This document shows positions 51,205 through 60,781 of a DNA stretch of 64,000 bases, in pieces. This DNA comes from Pseudomonas fluorescens. GTDB taxonomy: Bacteria > Pseudomonadota > Gammaproteobacteria > Pseudomonadales > Pseudomonadaceae. Each line of letters begins with the position of its first letter. The first letter of the stretch is position 1. The position numbers and the translations under genes were made by a program. The stretch is taken from the NCBI RefSeq assembly GCF_003732425.1, contig NZ_MOBX01000013.1, positions 62,001 to 126,000 of the forward strand, read 5' to 3'. The notes under the pieces were generated by a model. It was not told the origin of the DNA and ran no database searches. It worked only from the letters and a program-made list of their open reading frames with translations.

Positions 51205-52062
51205 TTACAGCATCGGTTTGCCACCGGTCACGCCATAGCGCTGGCCGGTGATGTAACTGGCTTCGTCCGAGGCCAGCAGCACATAGATCGGCGCCACTTC
51301 CACCGGTTGGCCGGGGCGGCCGAGCGGAGTGTTGCCGCCGAAGTTCTGCACTTCTTCATCGGGCATGGTCGAGACGATCAGCGGCGTCCAGATCGGCCCG
51401 GGGGCCACGCAATTCACGCGGATTTCCTTGGGCCCGAGCATCTGCGCCAAGCCGCCGGTGAAATTGGCGATTGCGCCTTTGGTGGTGGCGTAGGCAAGCA
51501 GGGTCGGTTTGGGCATGTCCGAGTTGATCGAGCTGGTGTTGATAATCGACGAGCCGGCACGCATGTGTTTGATCGCGGCCTGGCACAACCGGAAGATCGC
51601 GGTGATGTTGACGTCGAAGGTCATCACCCATTCGTCGTCGGGGATGTCTTCGAAGTTTTCGTGGGTCATCTGGAACGCAGCGTTGTTGACCAGCACATCG
51701 ATGCGGCCAAAACGTTCGACGGTCTTGTCGACCAAGGCCTGGCAATGGGCCTTTTGCGCGATATCGCCCGGCAACAGCAGGCACTGACGTCCGGCCTGTT
51801 CGACCCAGCGTGCGGTTTCCTTGGCGTCTTCGTGTTCATTCAAATACGCCACCGCCACGTCGGCGCCCTCACGGGCGAAGGCAATGGCCACGGCGCGGCC
51901 GATGCCGCTGTCGGCGCCGGTAATCAGAGCGATCTTGCCGGCCAGCCGTCCCGAGCCGACATAGCTTTGCTCGCCGCAGTCAGGATAGGGCTCCATCTTG
52001 CGTTGCGAACCGGGAACGGCTTGGGCTTGTGCGGGGAAGGGTGGTTTTGGATAGTCGGTCAT
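51205..52062 (-). CDS. SDR-family oxidoreductase, YghA type
   Basis: A 285-residue short-chain dehydrogenase. The N-terminal 40 residues (MTDYPKPPFPAQAQAVPGSQ, then KMEPYPDCGEQSYVGSGRL) are the proline-rich leader of YghA and general-stress-protein-39 enzymes. The NAD(P) site is ALITGADSGIGRAVAIAFAR. The NNAAFQ motif follows, and the catalytic Ser-Tyr-Lys appears in NTSSINSD and LLAYATTKGAIANFT. VAPGPIWTPL is the nucleotide-loop motif. Homologues reduce aldehydes or ketones under stress. ATG at 52062 has GGAG eight bases ahead; an upstream extension to 52161 is rejected. Confidence 0.93.
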   Translation of the reverse strand: MTDYPKPPFPAQAQAVPGSQRKMEPYPDCGEQSYVGSGRLAGKIALITGADSGIGRAVAIAFAREGADVAVAYLNEHEDAKETARWVEQAGRQCLLLPGDIAQKAHCQALVDKTVERFGRIDVLVNNAAFQMTHENFEDIPDDEWVMTFDVNITAIFRLCQAAIKHMRAGSSIINTSSINSDMPKPTLLAYATTKGAIANFTGGLAQMLGPKEIRVNCVAPGPIWTPLIVSTMPDEEVQNFGGNTPLGRPGQPVEVAPIYVLLASDEASYITGQRYGVTGGKPML

Positions 52063-52166
52063 CGCGGGTCTCCGAGGTCTCATGGCAGGTATGGGTGGTT
52101 GACCCGGTGCGTTTGCCGTGAGTTCGATCGGATTTGCGCTGCACACCAGTTGCAAACACAAACCCC

Positions 52167-52251
52167 TGTAGGAGCTGCCGCAGGCTGCGATCTTTTGATC
52201 TTGTTTTAAAAAACCAAAGTCAAAAGATCGCAGCCTGCGGCAGCTCCTACA
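52167..52251. repeat. palindromic repeat, TGTAGGAGCTG / GCGATCTTTTGA family
   Basis: TGTAGGAGCTGCCGCAGGCT and GCGATCTTTTGA at the left are perfectly inverted at the right end, giving a near-perfect long hairpin. Confidence 0.85.
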
Positions 52252-52267
52252 GGGGGAGGTGGTGTTA

Positions 52268-53422
52268 TCAGGTATTGCGGTTAGTCAGGGCGCGCTCCAT
52301 GCGGGCGATGCCTTCTTCGAGCAGCGAGCGCGGGCAGCCGAAGTTCAAACGGACGAACTGCTGGTGTTGATCGCCGAAGTCCAGACCGGCGCTCAGCCCC
52401 ACTTTGGCCTGCTCAAGGAAGAACTGCTGCGGGTTGTCCAGGTCCAGCGCCGAGCAATCCAGCCACGCCAGATAGGTGCCCTGCGGCACATTGATGGTCA
52501 CGCCCGGCAAGCGGCGGCGCACGGCTTCAACCAGCCAGTCGCGGTTGCCTTGCAGATAGGTTTTCAACTCGGCCAACCACGGGCCACCCTCGCTGTAAGC
52601 CACGCGGGTGGCTTCCATGCCCAGCGGGTTGACGCTGTCGACCATGCCGCAACGGGCGTGATTGACGCGTTCGCGCAGGGCGGTGTTCTGGATGATCATG
52701 AACGAGGTCTTCAGGCCGGCGATGTTGTAGGCCTTGCTCGCCGACATCAGGGTGATGGTGCGCTCGGCGATCTCCGCGCTCAGGGACGCCGTCGGAATAT
52801 GTACGCGACCGTCGAAGCACAGCTCGGCGTGGATTTCGTCGGAGATGATCCACGCGTCCTGCGCCGCACAGATGTCGGCCACGGCTTGCAGCTCGTCACG
52901 GCCGAACACCTTGCCGATCGGATTGTGCGGGTTGCTCAGCAACAGCGCGCCACCGCCGTTCAGCGAATCACGCAGCACGTCCAACGGTGTCAGGTAAGTG
53001 CCGTCAGCCTGGGCGACGAATTCCAGTTCAACCTTGTTCAAACCCCAGTGCCCCGGTGCATGGCGCAGTGGCGGGTAGTTGGGCACTTGCACCACAACGT
53101 TCTGCTGCGGCTGCACCAGCGCTTTCAAAGCCATGTTGAAGCCTGATTCGACGCCCGGCAGGAAGATCAGCTCCTGCGGTTTGACCCTCCAGGCGTACTT
53201 GTTCCAGAGGTCGGCGACGATGGCTTCGCGCAAGTTGTCCTGCGCCACGCTGTAGCCCACCAGCGGGTGCAGCAAGCGTTGCTGCAACGCCTCGATGACC
53301 ACCGGCGGTGCAGCGAAATCCATATCAGCGACCCACATCGGCAAAACGTCGGCCGAATAGCGGCTCCACTTGGTGCTGCCGGTGTTGTGGCGGTCGAATA
53401 CCTGATCAAAATCGAAAGTCAT
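52268..53422 (-). CDS. MalY/PatB-type PLP-dependent C-S lyase
   Basis: A 384-residue fold-type-I aminotransferase-like enzyme. The MalY/PatB N-terminus is FDFDQVFDRHNTGSTKWSRY, then LPMWVADMDFAAPPVVIEAL. LSNPHNPIGKVFGRDEL, ISDEIHAELCFDG (Asp and pyridine-nitrogen contact) and SASKAYNIAGLKTSF (Schiff-base Lys) follow in order. FVRLNFGCPRSLLEEGIARM closes with the carboxylate-binding Arg. PatB-type lyases split cystathionine or cysteine S-conjugates into pyruvate, ammonia and a thiol. ATG at 53422 fits the family start; the frame continues to 53461. No partner gene is adjacent. Confidence 0.93.
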   Translation of the reverse strand: MTFDFDQVFDRHNTGSTKWSRYSADVLPMWVADMDFAAPPVVIEALQQRLLHPLVGYSVAQDNLREAIVADLWNKYAWRVKPQELIFLPGVESGFNMALKALVQPQQNVVVQVPNYPPLRHAPGHWGLNKVELEFVAQADGTYLTPLDVLRDSLNGGGALLLSNPHNPIGKVFGRDELQAVADICAAQDAWIISDEIHAELCFDGRVHIPTASLSAEIAERTITLMSASKAYNIAGLKTSFMIIQNTALRERVNHARCGMVDSVNPLGMEATRVAYSEGGPWLAELKTYLQGNRDWLVEAVRRRLPGVTINVPQGTYLAWLDCSALDLDNPQQFFLEQAKVGLSAGLDFGDQHQQFVRLNFGCPRSLLEEGIARMERALTNRNT

Positions 53423-53478
53423 GCGCGGTCTCGTGAAGGCGGGAATGGTCCTGCCGGGCATGATAAACCTACAACCCC

Positions 53479-53563
53479 TGCAGGAGCTGCCGAAGGCTGC
53501 GATCTTTTGATTTTGTTTTTAAAGAGCAAGATCAAAAGATCGCAGCCTTCGGCAGCTCCTACA
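53479..53563. repeat. palindromic repeat, TGTAGGAGCTG / GCGATCTTTTGA family
   Basis: TGCAGGAGCTGCCGAAGGCT and GCGATCTTTTGA, with inverted copies ending at 53563. It separates the lyase gene from the formate-dehydrogenase operon. Copies of this family flank the SDR and lyase genes on both sides. Confidence 0.84.
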
Positions 53564-53680
53564 CAGATTGGTGTATTGCCCGACAAACGGCCGACGGTCG
53601 GTTTTCACACAGCGCGTGTGGTCATTGTCTACAGTGAAAAAGTCGGCAGACGTTTGCCGCAACCGTGATTGTCCAGATAA

Positions 53681-53702
53681 AACCCGGCAGCAGTACCGGG
53701 TT
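53681..53702 (+). promoter_or_regulatory. hairpin in the fdnG leader
   Basis: AACCCGG (53681-53687) pairs with CCGGGTT (53696-53702) around an eight-base loop, ending 22 bases ahead of the fdnG ATG and just upstream of its AGGAG site. It could affect leader stability or translation. No T-tract follows, so it is not a terminator. Confidence 0.4.
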
Positions 53703-53723
53703 CCACCTGATCAGGAGTGCACG

Positions 53724-56700
53724 ATGGATCTCAGCCGTCGTCAGTTCTTCAAGGTCGCCGGTATCGGCCTTGCAGGCTCTAGCCTGGGCGCGTTGGGCAT
53801 GGCCCCGACGCCAGCCTTCGCCGAGCAGGTGCGCCACTTCAAGCTTGCCCACACCCATGAAACCCGCAACACCTGCCCGTATTGCTCGGTCGGGTGCGGC
53901 TTGATCATGTACAGCCAGGGCGATGCCGCGAAGAACGTCGCGCAAAGCATCATTCACATCGAGGGCGACGCCGACCACCCGGTCAACCGCGGCACCCTCT
54001 GCCCGAAAGGCGCAGGCCTTCTCGACTTCATTCACAGCCCCGGTCGTTTGCTCTACCCGCAAACGCGCAAACCGGGCAGCAGCGAATGGACGCGAATCAG
54101 TTGGGACGAAGCGCTCGACCGCATCGTCGACCTGATGAAAGCCGACCGCGACGCCAACTTCATCGAGAAAAATGCCAATGGGCAAACGGTGAATCGCTGG
54201 CTGAGCACCGGGTTCCTCGCGGCATCGGCGGCGTCCAACGAAGCCGGTTACATCACCCAGAAGGTGATTCGCAGTCTCGGCATGCTGGGGTTCGATAACC
54301 AGGCGCGTGTCTGACACGGCCCGACGGTGGCAAGTCTTGCCCCGACGTACGGCCGTGGTGCCATGACCAATACCTGGACCGATATCGCCAACGCGAATCT
54401 GATCCTGGTGATGGGTGGCAACGCCGCAGAAGCGCATCCGTGCGGCTTCAAATGGGTGACCGAGGCCAAGGCGCACAACGCCGCGCGGCTGATCGTCGTC
54501 GATCCGCGGTTTACCCGGACCGCTTCGGTGGCCGACTATTACGCGCCGATCCGCACCGGCACCGACATCGCCTTCATGGGCGGTTTGATCAATTACCTGC
54601 TGACCGAGGACAAGATCCAGCACGAGTACGTGCGCAATTACACCGACATGTCGTTTATCGTCAGGGCCGGTTACGGCTTCGAAGACGGGATCTTCAGCGG
54701 CTACGACGCGGAGAAACGCAGCTACACCGACAAATCCGGCTGGGGTTACGAGATGGGCGAGGACGGTTTCGTCAGAGTCGACCCGACCTTGCAAGATCCA
54801 CGCTGCGTCTATCAATTGATGAAGCAGCATTACAGCCGCTACACCATCGATCTCGCCAGCCAGATCTGCGGCATGCCGGTCGATGCCATGCAGAAAATCT
54901 GGGAAGAGATCGCCACCTGCTCGACACCGGGCAAGACCATGACGATTCTCTACGCCCTCGGCTGGACGCAGCACTCGATCGGCGCGCAGATCATCCGCAG
55001 CGCGGCGATGGTGCAATTGCTGCTGGGCAACGTCGGCATGCCCGGCGGCGGGGTCAACGCCTTGCGCGGTCACTCGAACATTCAGGGCCTGACCGACCTT
55101 GGCTTGCTCTCCAATGCGCTGCCGGGCTACCTGACGCTGGGCACCGACGCCGAGCAGGATTACAACGCCTTCATCCACAAACGCACGCAAGTTCCGCTGC
55201 GGCCGGGGCAGTTGTCCTATTGGCAGAACTACAGCAAATTCCACGTCAGCCTGATGAAGTCGTGGTACGGCGCCAACGCCACCGTCGAGAACAATTGGTG
55301 CTACGACCATTTGCCGAAACTCGACATCCCCAACTACGACGTTTTGAAGATGTTCGACCTGATGAGCCAGGGCAAGGTCAACGGCTACTTCTGCCAGGGC
55401 TTCAACCCGATCGCGGCGCTGCCGGACAAGAACCGCGTGATGGGCGCATTGGCGAAATTGAAATGGTTGGTGGTGATGGACCCGCTGGCCACGGAAACCT
55501 CGGAGTTCTGGCACAACGTCGGGCCGTACAACGACGTGAAAAGCGCCGAGATCCAGACCGAAGTCATTCGCCTGCCCACCACCTGTTTTGCCGAAGAGGA
55601 CGGCTCGCTGGTCAACAGCAGTCGCTGGCTGCAATGGCACTGGAAAGGCGCCGATGGCCCGGGCGAAGCGCAGACCGACATTCGCATCATGAGCGAATTG
55701 TTCCTGCGCCTGCGCAAGCGTTATCAGGCCGAGGGCGGCAAGTTTCCTGATCCGCTGCTGAAACTGACGTGGCCGTACAAGATCCCCGACGAGCCTTCAC
55801 CAGAAGAGCTGGCCAAGGAAATCAACGGCAGTGCCGTGGCTGATTTCACCGATGCCAGCGGCGTCGCGGTCAAGGCCGGCTCGCAACTGGCCGGGTTTGG
55901 CTTGCTCAAGGATGACGGCAGCACCGCGTCCGGATGCTGGATTTTTGCCGGCAGCTGGACCGAGGCCGGCAACCAGATGGCCCGCCGCGACAACGCCGAT
56001 CCGTACGGCATGCATCAGCATCTGGGCTGGGCGTGGGCGTGGCCGGCCAACCGGCGGATTCTCTACAACCGTGCTTCGGCGGACGTCTCCGGCAAACCGT
56101 GGGACCCGAAAAAGCGCTTGGTGTGGTGGAACGGCAAGGCCTGGGGCGGCACCGACGTGCCGGACTACAAAGCCGATGTGCCGCCAGAAGCCGGAATGAA
56201 CCCGTTCATCATGAACCCCGAAGGCGTGGCACGGTTCTTCGCCGTCGACAAGATGAACGAGGGGCCATTTCCCGAGCACTACGAGCCGTTCGAAACGCCG
56301 ATCGGCATCAACCCGTTGCACCCGCAAAACAAGAAAGCCACCAGCAACCCGGCGGCGCGAATCTTCGATTCGGTCTGGGACACCCTCGGCGAGGCCAAGG
56401 ACTTTCCGTACGCCGGCACCAGTTACCGGCTCACCGAGCATTTCCACTTCTGGAGCAAGCATTGCAAGTTGAACGCAATCGCCCAACCTGAGCAATTCGT
56501 GGAGATCGGCGAAGTGCTGGCGAAAGAGAAGGGCATCGCTGCCGGTGATCGCGTACGGGTCAGTTGCAAGCGTGGCTTTATCGAAGCGGTGGCGGTGGTG
56601 ACGAAAAGGATCCGGCCGCTGCAGGTCAACGGCCAGGTTGTGCATCAGATCGGCATCCCGCTGCACTGGGGGTTCACCGGCCTGACGCGTCACGGTTACC

Positions 56701-56789
56701 TGACCAATACCCTGGTGCCGTTCCTCGGCGATGGCAATACACAGACCCCGGAATCCAAGTCATTCCTGGTCAACGTGGAGAAAATCTAA
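53724..56789 (+). CDS. fdnG: formate dehydrogenase-N alpha subunit, selenocysteine-containing (in-frame UGA read through)
   Basis: A 1021-residue molybdenum enzyme that oxidises formate in the periplasm. Its Tat signal begins MDLSRRQFFKVAGIGLAGSS. The 4Fe-4S ligands are in NTCPYCSVGCGLIMY and GTLCPKGA. Codon 197 is TGA at 54312-54314, between NQARV and HGPTVASLAPTYGRGAMT, and corresponds to the active-site selenocysteine of E. coli FdnG. The frame resumes unbroken to 56789. The bis-MGD domains follow; LRGHSNIQGLTDLG and GFNPIAALPDKNRVMG are family landmarks. AGGAG lies seven bases ahead of the ATG. The selenium genes of the operon support true recoding rather than a stop. Confidence 0.96.
54312..54344 (+). 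promoter_or_regulatory. bacterial SECIS element with its UGA codon
   Basis: The UGA (54312-54314) is followed by a stem: CGG (54325-54327), a bulged U (54328), GGCA (54329-54332), loop AGUCU (54333-54337), UGCC (54338-54341) and CCG (54342-54344). The bulged U and the GU in the apical loop are the SelB-recognition features of the E. coli fdnG and fdhF SECIS. SelB is encoded downstream. Confidence 0.9.
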
Positions 56790-57725
56790 ATGGCCAGCCA
56801 AGACATTATTGCCCGCTCGGCCACCACGACCGTGCCGCCGTCGGTGAGGAATCAGGAGGCGGTGGCCAAGCTGATCGACACCACCAAATGCATCGGCTGC
56901 AAAGCCTGCCAGGTCGCCTGTTCGGAATGGAACGAGCTGCGCGACGAGGTCGGTCACAACCACGGCACCTACGACAACCCGCAAGACCTGAGCGCGGAAA
57001 CCTGGACGTTGATGCGCTTCACCGAACACGAAACCGACGCCGGCAACCTTGAGTGGCTGATCCGCAAGGACGGCTGCATGCACTGCGCCGAACCCGGTTG
57101 CCTGGCAGCGTGCCCGAGCCCCGGGGCGATCATCAAGCATGCCAATGGCATCGTCGATTTCGATCAGGATCACTGCATCGGTTGCGGTTATTGCATCACC
57201 GGTTGCCCGTTCAACATTCCGCGCATTTCGCAAAAAGATCACAAGGCCTACAAGTGCACCTTGTGCTCGGATCGGGTCGCAGTAGGGCTGGAACCGGCCT
57301 GCGTGAAAACCTGCCCGACCGGCGCCATTGTGTTCGGCACCAAGGAAGACATGAAGGAACACGCCGCCGAACGCATCGTCGACCTGAAAAGCCGTGGTTT
57401 CGAAAACGCCGGCCTGTATGACCCGGCCGGTGTCGGCGGCACGCACGTGATGTACGTGTTGCATCACGCTGACACACCAACCATCTACGCCAACCTGCCG
57501 CAAGATCCGGCGATCAGTCCGTTGGTGGGCCTGTGGAAAGGCATCAGCAAACCCTTGGGCCTGCTGGCCATGGGCGCGGCGGTGCTGGCCGGGTTCTTCC
57601 ATTACGTGCGCATCGGGCCGAATCGGGTGGAAGAGGACGAACATCCGACGCCGCCCGACACCTCGGTGCATGTCGTCGATCCGGCGGTGCATACCTTCGA
57701 TCCACGCGGGGAGGACCGGCCATGA
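56790..57725 (+). CDS. fdnH: formate dehydrogenase-N beta (iron-sulfur) subunit
   Basis: A 311-residue protein carrying four 4Fe-4S clusters. Cysteine groups in order: [72 protein letters not shown] single C-terminal membrane helix ([19 protein letters not shown]) anchors it to the cytochrome subunit. It relays electrons from FdnG to the heme subunit. It begins directly after the fdnG stop, and its own stop overlaps the fdnI start (ATGA). Confidence 0.96.
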   Translation: MASQDIIARSATTTVPPSVRNQEAVAKLIDTTKCIGCKACQVACSEWNELRDEVGHNHGTYDNPQDLSAETWTLMRFTEHETDAGNLEWLIRKDGCMHCAEPGCLAACPSPGAIIKHANGIVDFDQDHCIGCGYCITGCPFNIPRISQKDHKAYKCTLCSDRVAVGLEPACVKTCPTGAIVFGTKEDMKEHAAERIVDLKSRGFENAGLYDPAGVGGTHVMYVLHHADTPTIYANLPQDPAISPLVGLWKGISKPLGLLAMGAAVLAGFFHYVRIGPNRVEEDEHPTPPDTSVHVVDPAVHTFDPRGEDRP

Positions 57726-58387
57726 GCAACAAGACGATCCTGCGTTACACCGCCAACCAACGCACCAATCACTGGCTGGTGGCGATCCTGTTTTTCATGG
57801 CCGGGCTGTCCGGGCTGGCGTTGTTTCATCCGTCGCTGTTCTGGTTGACCCACCTGTTCGGCGGGGGGCCGTGGACGCGGATTCTGCATCCGTACATGGG
57901 CATCGCCATGTTCGTGTTGTTCCTTGGTTTGGTGTTCAGCTTCTGGCGCAGCAATTTCTTCATCGCCAATGACCGGCGGTGGCTGCGGCGGATCAATCGG
58001 GTGATGGTCAACGACGAGGAAAGCGTACCGCCGGTAGGCAAATACAACGCCGGGCAAAAGCTGCTGTTCTGGACTTTACTCCTGTGCATGCTCGGTTTGC
58101 TGTTCACCGGGCTGGTGATCTGGCGCGCCTGGTTCAGTGCGTATTTCGGCATCACCGTGATTCGCTGGGCAATGCTGTTGCATGCGCTGGCCGGGTTCAT
58201 TCTGGTGCTGAGCATCATCATTCACATCTACGCCGGGCTGTGGATCAAGGGTTCGGTGGACGCGATGATGCACGGCTGGGTAAGCCGCGCCTGGGCGAGG
58301 AAACACCATGAACTCTGGTATCGCGAGGTGACTCGCGATGAACGTCATCCGGACGTGCCGGAGCGACCGATCACCAAAAAGGGCTGA
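57722..58387 (+). CDS. fdnI: formate dehydrogenase-N gamma (cytochrome b556) subunit
   Basis: A 221-residue inner-membrane diheme cytochrome with four membrane helices. Probable heme histidines are in [50 protein letters not shown] (two). It passes electrons to the quinone pool on the cytoplasmic side. The start ATG at 57722 overlaps the fdnH stop by four bases; the longer frame from 57533 is a shadow in fdnH. Confidence 0.95.
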   Translation: MSNKTILRYTANQRTNHWLVAILFFMAGLSGLALFHPSLFWLTHLFGGGPWTRILHPYMGIAMFVLFLGLVFSFWRSNFFIANDRRWLRRINRVMVNDEESVPPVGKYNAGQKLLFWTLLLCMLGLLFTGLVIWRAWFSAYFGITVIRWAMLLHALAGFILVLSIIIHIYAGLWIKGSVDAMMHGWVSRAWARKHHELWYREVTRDERHPDVPERPITKKG

Positions 58388-58390
58388 CGT

Positions 58391-59317
58391 TTGCCAACCA
58401 TTCTTGAACCCGGGGAAATCGAAGCGGCGGCCAGTTCGCCGCCGTTTCTGCATCTGCCACCGCACAACCTGTTTGCGCTGCGCGCCGCTCGCCTTGAGCA
58501 ACTGGCCGAGGGGCATGCGCTGGCTGAATACCTGCGGCTGATTGCCGGGCTGTGTCGGGTGCAGCAGCAGGTGTTTGACGATCCGCCGCTGACGGCGCCG
58601 TTTGATCAGCAACGGATCGAGGCCTGTCAGCAGCATGGTTTACCGCCCTTTGCGGCTGACACGTTGGTCCGCGAAGAGGGTTGGCAGGCTTATCTCGACG
58701 CTTTGTTGCAGCGTTATGAACCTGATGAACAGCCCGCCGTCATTGAGGCGGTGACAACGTTGCGGGTCGCCAGTCCCGGTCAGTTACGTGCATGGGCCGT
58801 GGCGTTGGTCAGCGGTCAATATTCGATGGTGCCGGCGCAGTTGGTGCCTTTTCTTGGCGCGGCGCTGCAAGTGGCGTGGAGTCACTGGCTGCTCAGCGCG
58901 GCGAATCTGCAACTGAAACCCGGCGACAGCCTCAGCCAATGCCCGGCCTGCGGTTCACCGGCGATGGCGGGTGTGATTCGCCATCGCGGCAAGCACAACG
59001 GTTTGCGCTATCTGGTGTGTTCGCTGTGTGCCTGCGAATGGCATGTGGTGCGGGTCAAGTGTGTGTATTGCGAGTCGAGCAAGGGTCTGGATTATCTGAG
59101 CCTTGAGGACGATCGCCATGCCGCCAATCAGGCGCCGTTAAGGGCGGAAGTCTGTCCGGGCTGTAACAGTTATCTGAAACTGGTGTATCTGGAGAACGAT
59201 GCCGATGCCGAGGCGTTGTCAGCGGATCTCAGCAGTTTGCTGCTCGATATGCGTCTGGCCCAGGACGGTTATCAACGTCTGGCGCCGAATCTGTTGCTGG
59301 CTCCGGGAGACGAATGA
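58391..59317 (+). CDS. fdhE: formate dehydrogenase maturation protein FdhE
   Basis: A 308-residue cytoplasmic protein required for active formate dehydrogenases in E. coli. The C-terminal half has two rubredoxin-like four-cysteine sites: CPACGSP with VCSLCACEWHVVRVKC, then CVYCESSKGLDYLSLEDD and VCPGCNSYLKLVY. The N-terminal half starts PTILEPGEIEAAASSPPFLH. TTG at 58391 is the start, three bases after the fdnI stop, so it belongs to the operon. Confidence 0.93.
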   Translation: MPTILEPGEIEAAASSPPFLHLPPHNLFALRAARLEQLAEGHALAEYLRLIAGLCRVQQQVFDDPPLTAPFDQQRIEACQQHGLPPFAADTLVREEGWQAYLDALLQRYEPDEQPAVIEAVTTLRVASPGQLRAWAVALVSGQYSMVPAQLVPFLGAALQVAWSHWLLSAANLQLKPGDSLSQCPACGSPAMAGVIRHRGKHNGLRYLVCSLCACEWHVVRVKCVYCESSKGLDYLSLEDDRHAANQAPLRAEVCPGCNSYLKLVYLENDADAEALSADLSSLLLDMRLAQDGYQRLAPNLLLAPGDE

Positions 59318-59380
59318 CATCAAGGTCTACACTCTTGTTTTTCACTGCGTGGCCCAGTGATCTGTTTCCAGGAGTGGCTG

Positions 59381-60781
59381 ATGTCCCTGCGGTTACCTTC
59401 CATTGATGGTGTGTTGCGTCACCCGGCGTGTGGACCTTTGCTTGAGCGTCACGGGCGTGAGTCGCTGCTGACGGGCTTGCGTCAGTTGCTCGATGAGTTG
59501 CGCCCCGGTGTGTTGAACGGGCAATTGTCAGCCGTCGAAATCAGCCCGGAAGTACTCGCGGGCCGCGTCAGTGAACGCCTGGCTCAGCAACAGCGCAGCC
59601 ACGTGCGCCGGGTGTTCAACCTGACCGGCACGGTGCTGCACACCAACCTCGGCCGCGCCTTGTTGCCGGACGAAGCCATCGACGCCGTGCAAATGGCCGC
59701 GCGTTATCCGCTCAATCTGGAATTCGATCTGGCCAGCGGCAAACGCGGTGATCGCGATGACCTGATCGAAGGCCTGATCCGCGAACTGACCGGCGCCGAA
59801 GCCGTCACCGTGGTCAACAACAATGCCGCTGCCGTGCTACTGGCGCTCAACAGTCTCGGCGCGCGCAAGGAAGGCATCATTTCCCGTGGCGAGCTGATCG
59901 AAATCGGCGGCGCCTTTCGCATCCCCGACATCATGGCCCGCGCCGGCGTACGCCTGCACGAAGTCGGCACGACCAATCGCACCCATGCCCGCGACTATGA
60001 AGCGGCGCTCAACCCGCGCAGCGGTTTGATCATGCGTGTGCACGCAAGCAACTACAGCATCGAAGGCTTTACCGCTCGGGTGCCGACCGCTGAACTGGCA
60101 GAGTTGGCCCATCGACATGGATTGCCGCTGCTGGAAGATCTGGGCAGTGGCAGCCTTTTGGATTTGACGCGCTGGGGTTTGCCGGCCGAACCGACGGTGC
60201 GTCAGGCGCTGTTGGATGGCGCGGACATCATCACGTTCAGCGGCGACAAACTGCTCGGCGGCCCGCAGGCCGGGTTGATCGTCGGGCGCAAAGAGCTGAT
60301 CGCGAAGATCAAGAAGAACCCGTTGAAACGCGCGCTGCGGGTGGACAAGTTGACCTTGGCGGCGCTGGAAGCGGTGCTGGGTTTGTATCGCGATCCCGAT
60401 CGCCTCGCTGAACGTCTGCCGAGCCTGCGGCTGTTGACCCGCCCGCAAGCGGACATCTTCGCCCAGGCTTTGCGCTTGCAGCCCTTGATGGCTGAACGGT
60501 TGGGCGAGATCTGGCAGGTCAGTGCAGTCGAGGCCCTGGGCATGATCGGCAGCGGCAGCCAACCGGTGGCGCGTTTGCCGAGTGCGGCGTTGTGTTGCCG
60601 CCCGCAAGTGTCGAAGCGTTTGCGCGGGCGGTGCCTGTTGAATCTGGAAGCGGCGTTGCGTGCCTTGCCGATCCCGGTGCTCGGGCGTATCGACGACGAC
60701 GCGCTGTGGCTGGATCTGCGTCAGCTCGACGATGAACCGGCGTGGCTCGCGCAATTGCCGCAGTTGCAGGTCGACCCGTGA
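59381..60781 (+). CDS. selA: L-seryl-tRNA(Sec) selenium transferase
   Basis: A 466-residue PLP enzyme that converts Ser-tRNA(Sec) to Sec-tRNA(Sec) with selenophosphate. The N-terminal domain begins [40 protein letters not shown] is the conserved motif before the PLP domain; [20 protein letters not shown] follows. The Schiff-base residue is Lys290 in [14 protein letters not shown]. The ring of C-terminal residues [15 protein letters not shown] is typical. AGGAG lies seven bases ahead of the ATG at 59381; the 59357 start is rejected. Its stop overlaps the selB GTG start. Confidence 0.96.
   Translation: MSLRLPSIDGVLRHPACGPLLERHGRESLLTGLRQLLDELRPGVLNGQLSAVEISPEVLAGRVSERLAQQQRSHVRRVFNLTGTVLHTNLGRALLPDEAIDAVQMAARYPLNLEFDLASGKRGDRDDLIEGLIRELTGAEAVTVVNNNAAAVLLALNSLGARKEGIISRGELIEIGGAFRIPDIMARAGVRLHEVGTTNRTHARDYEAALNPRSGLIMRVHASNYSIEGFTARVPTAELAELAHRHGLPLLEDLGSGSLLDLTRWGLPAEPTVRQALLDGADIITFSGDKLLGGPQAGLIVGRKELIAKIKKNPLKRALRVDKLTLAALEAVLGLYRDPDRLAERLPSLRLLTRPQADIFAQALRLQPLMAERLGEIWQVSAVEALGMIGSGSQPVARLPSAALCCRPQVSKRLRGRCLLNLEAALRALPIPVLGRIDDDALWLDLRQLDDEPAWLAQLPQLQVDP

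Noticed and set aside
15914..53563. Repeated palindromes considered as a CRISPR array
   Set aside because: Copies are scattered singly between genes, are imperfect, and have no regular spacers or cas genes nearby.
53568..54314. A free-standing 248-codon frame ending at TGA 54314
   Set aside because: It is the N-terminal part of fdnG plus leader; the TGA is the selenocysteine codon and the frame continues to 56789.
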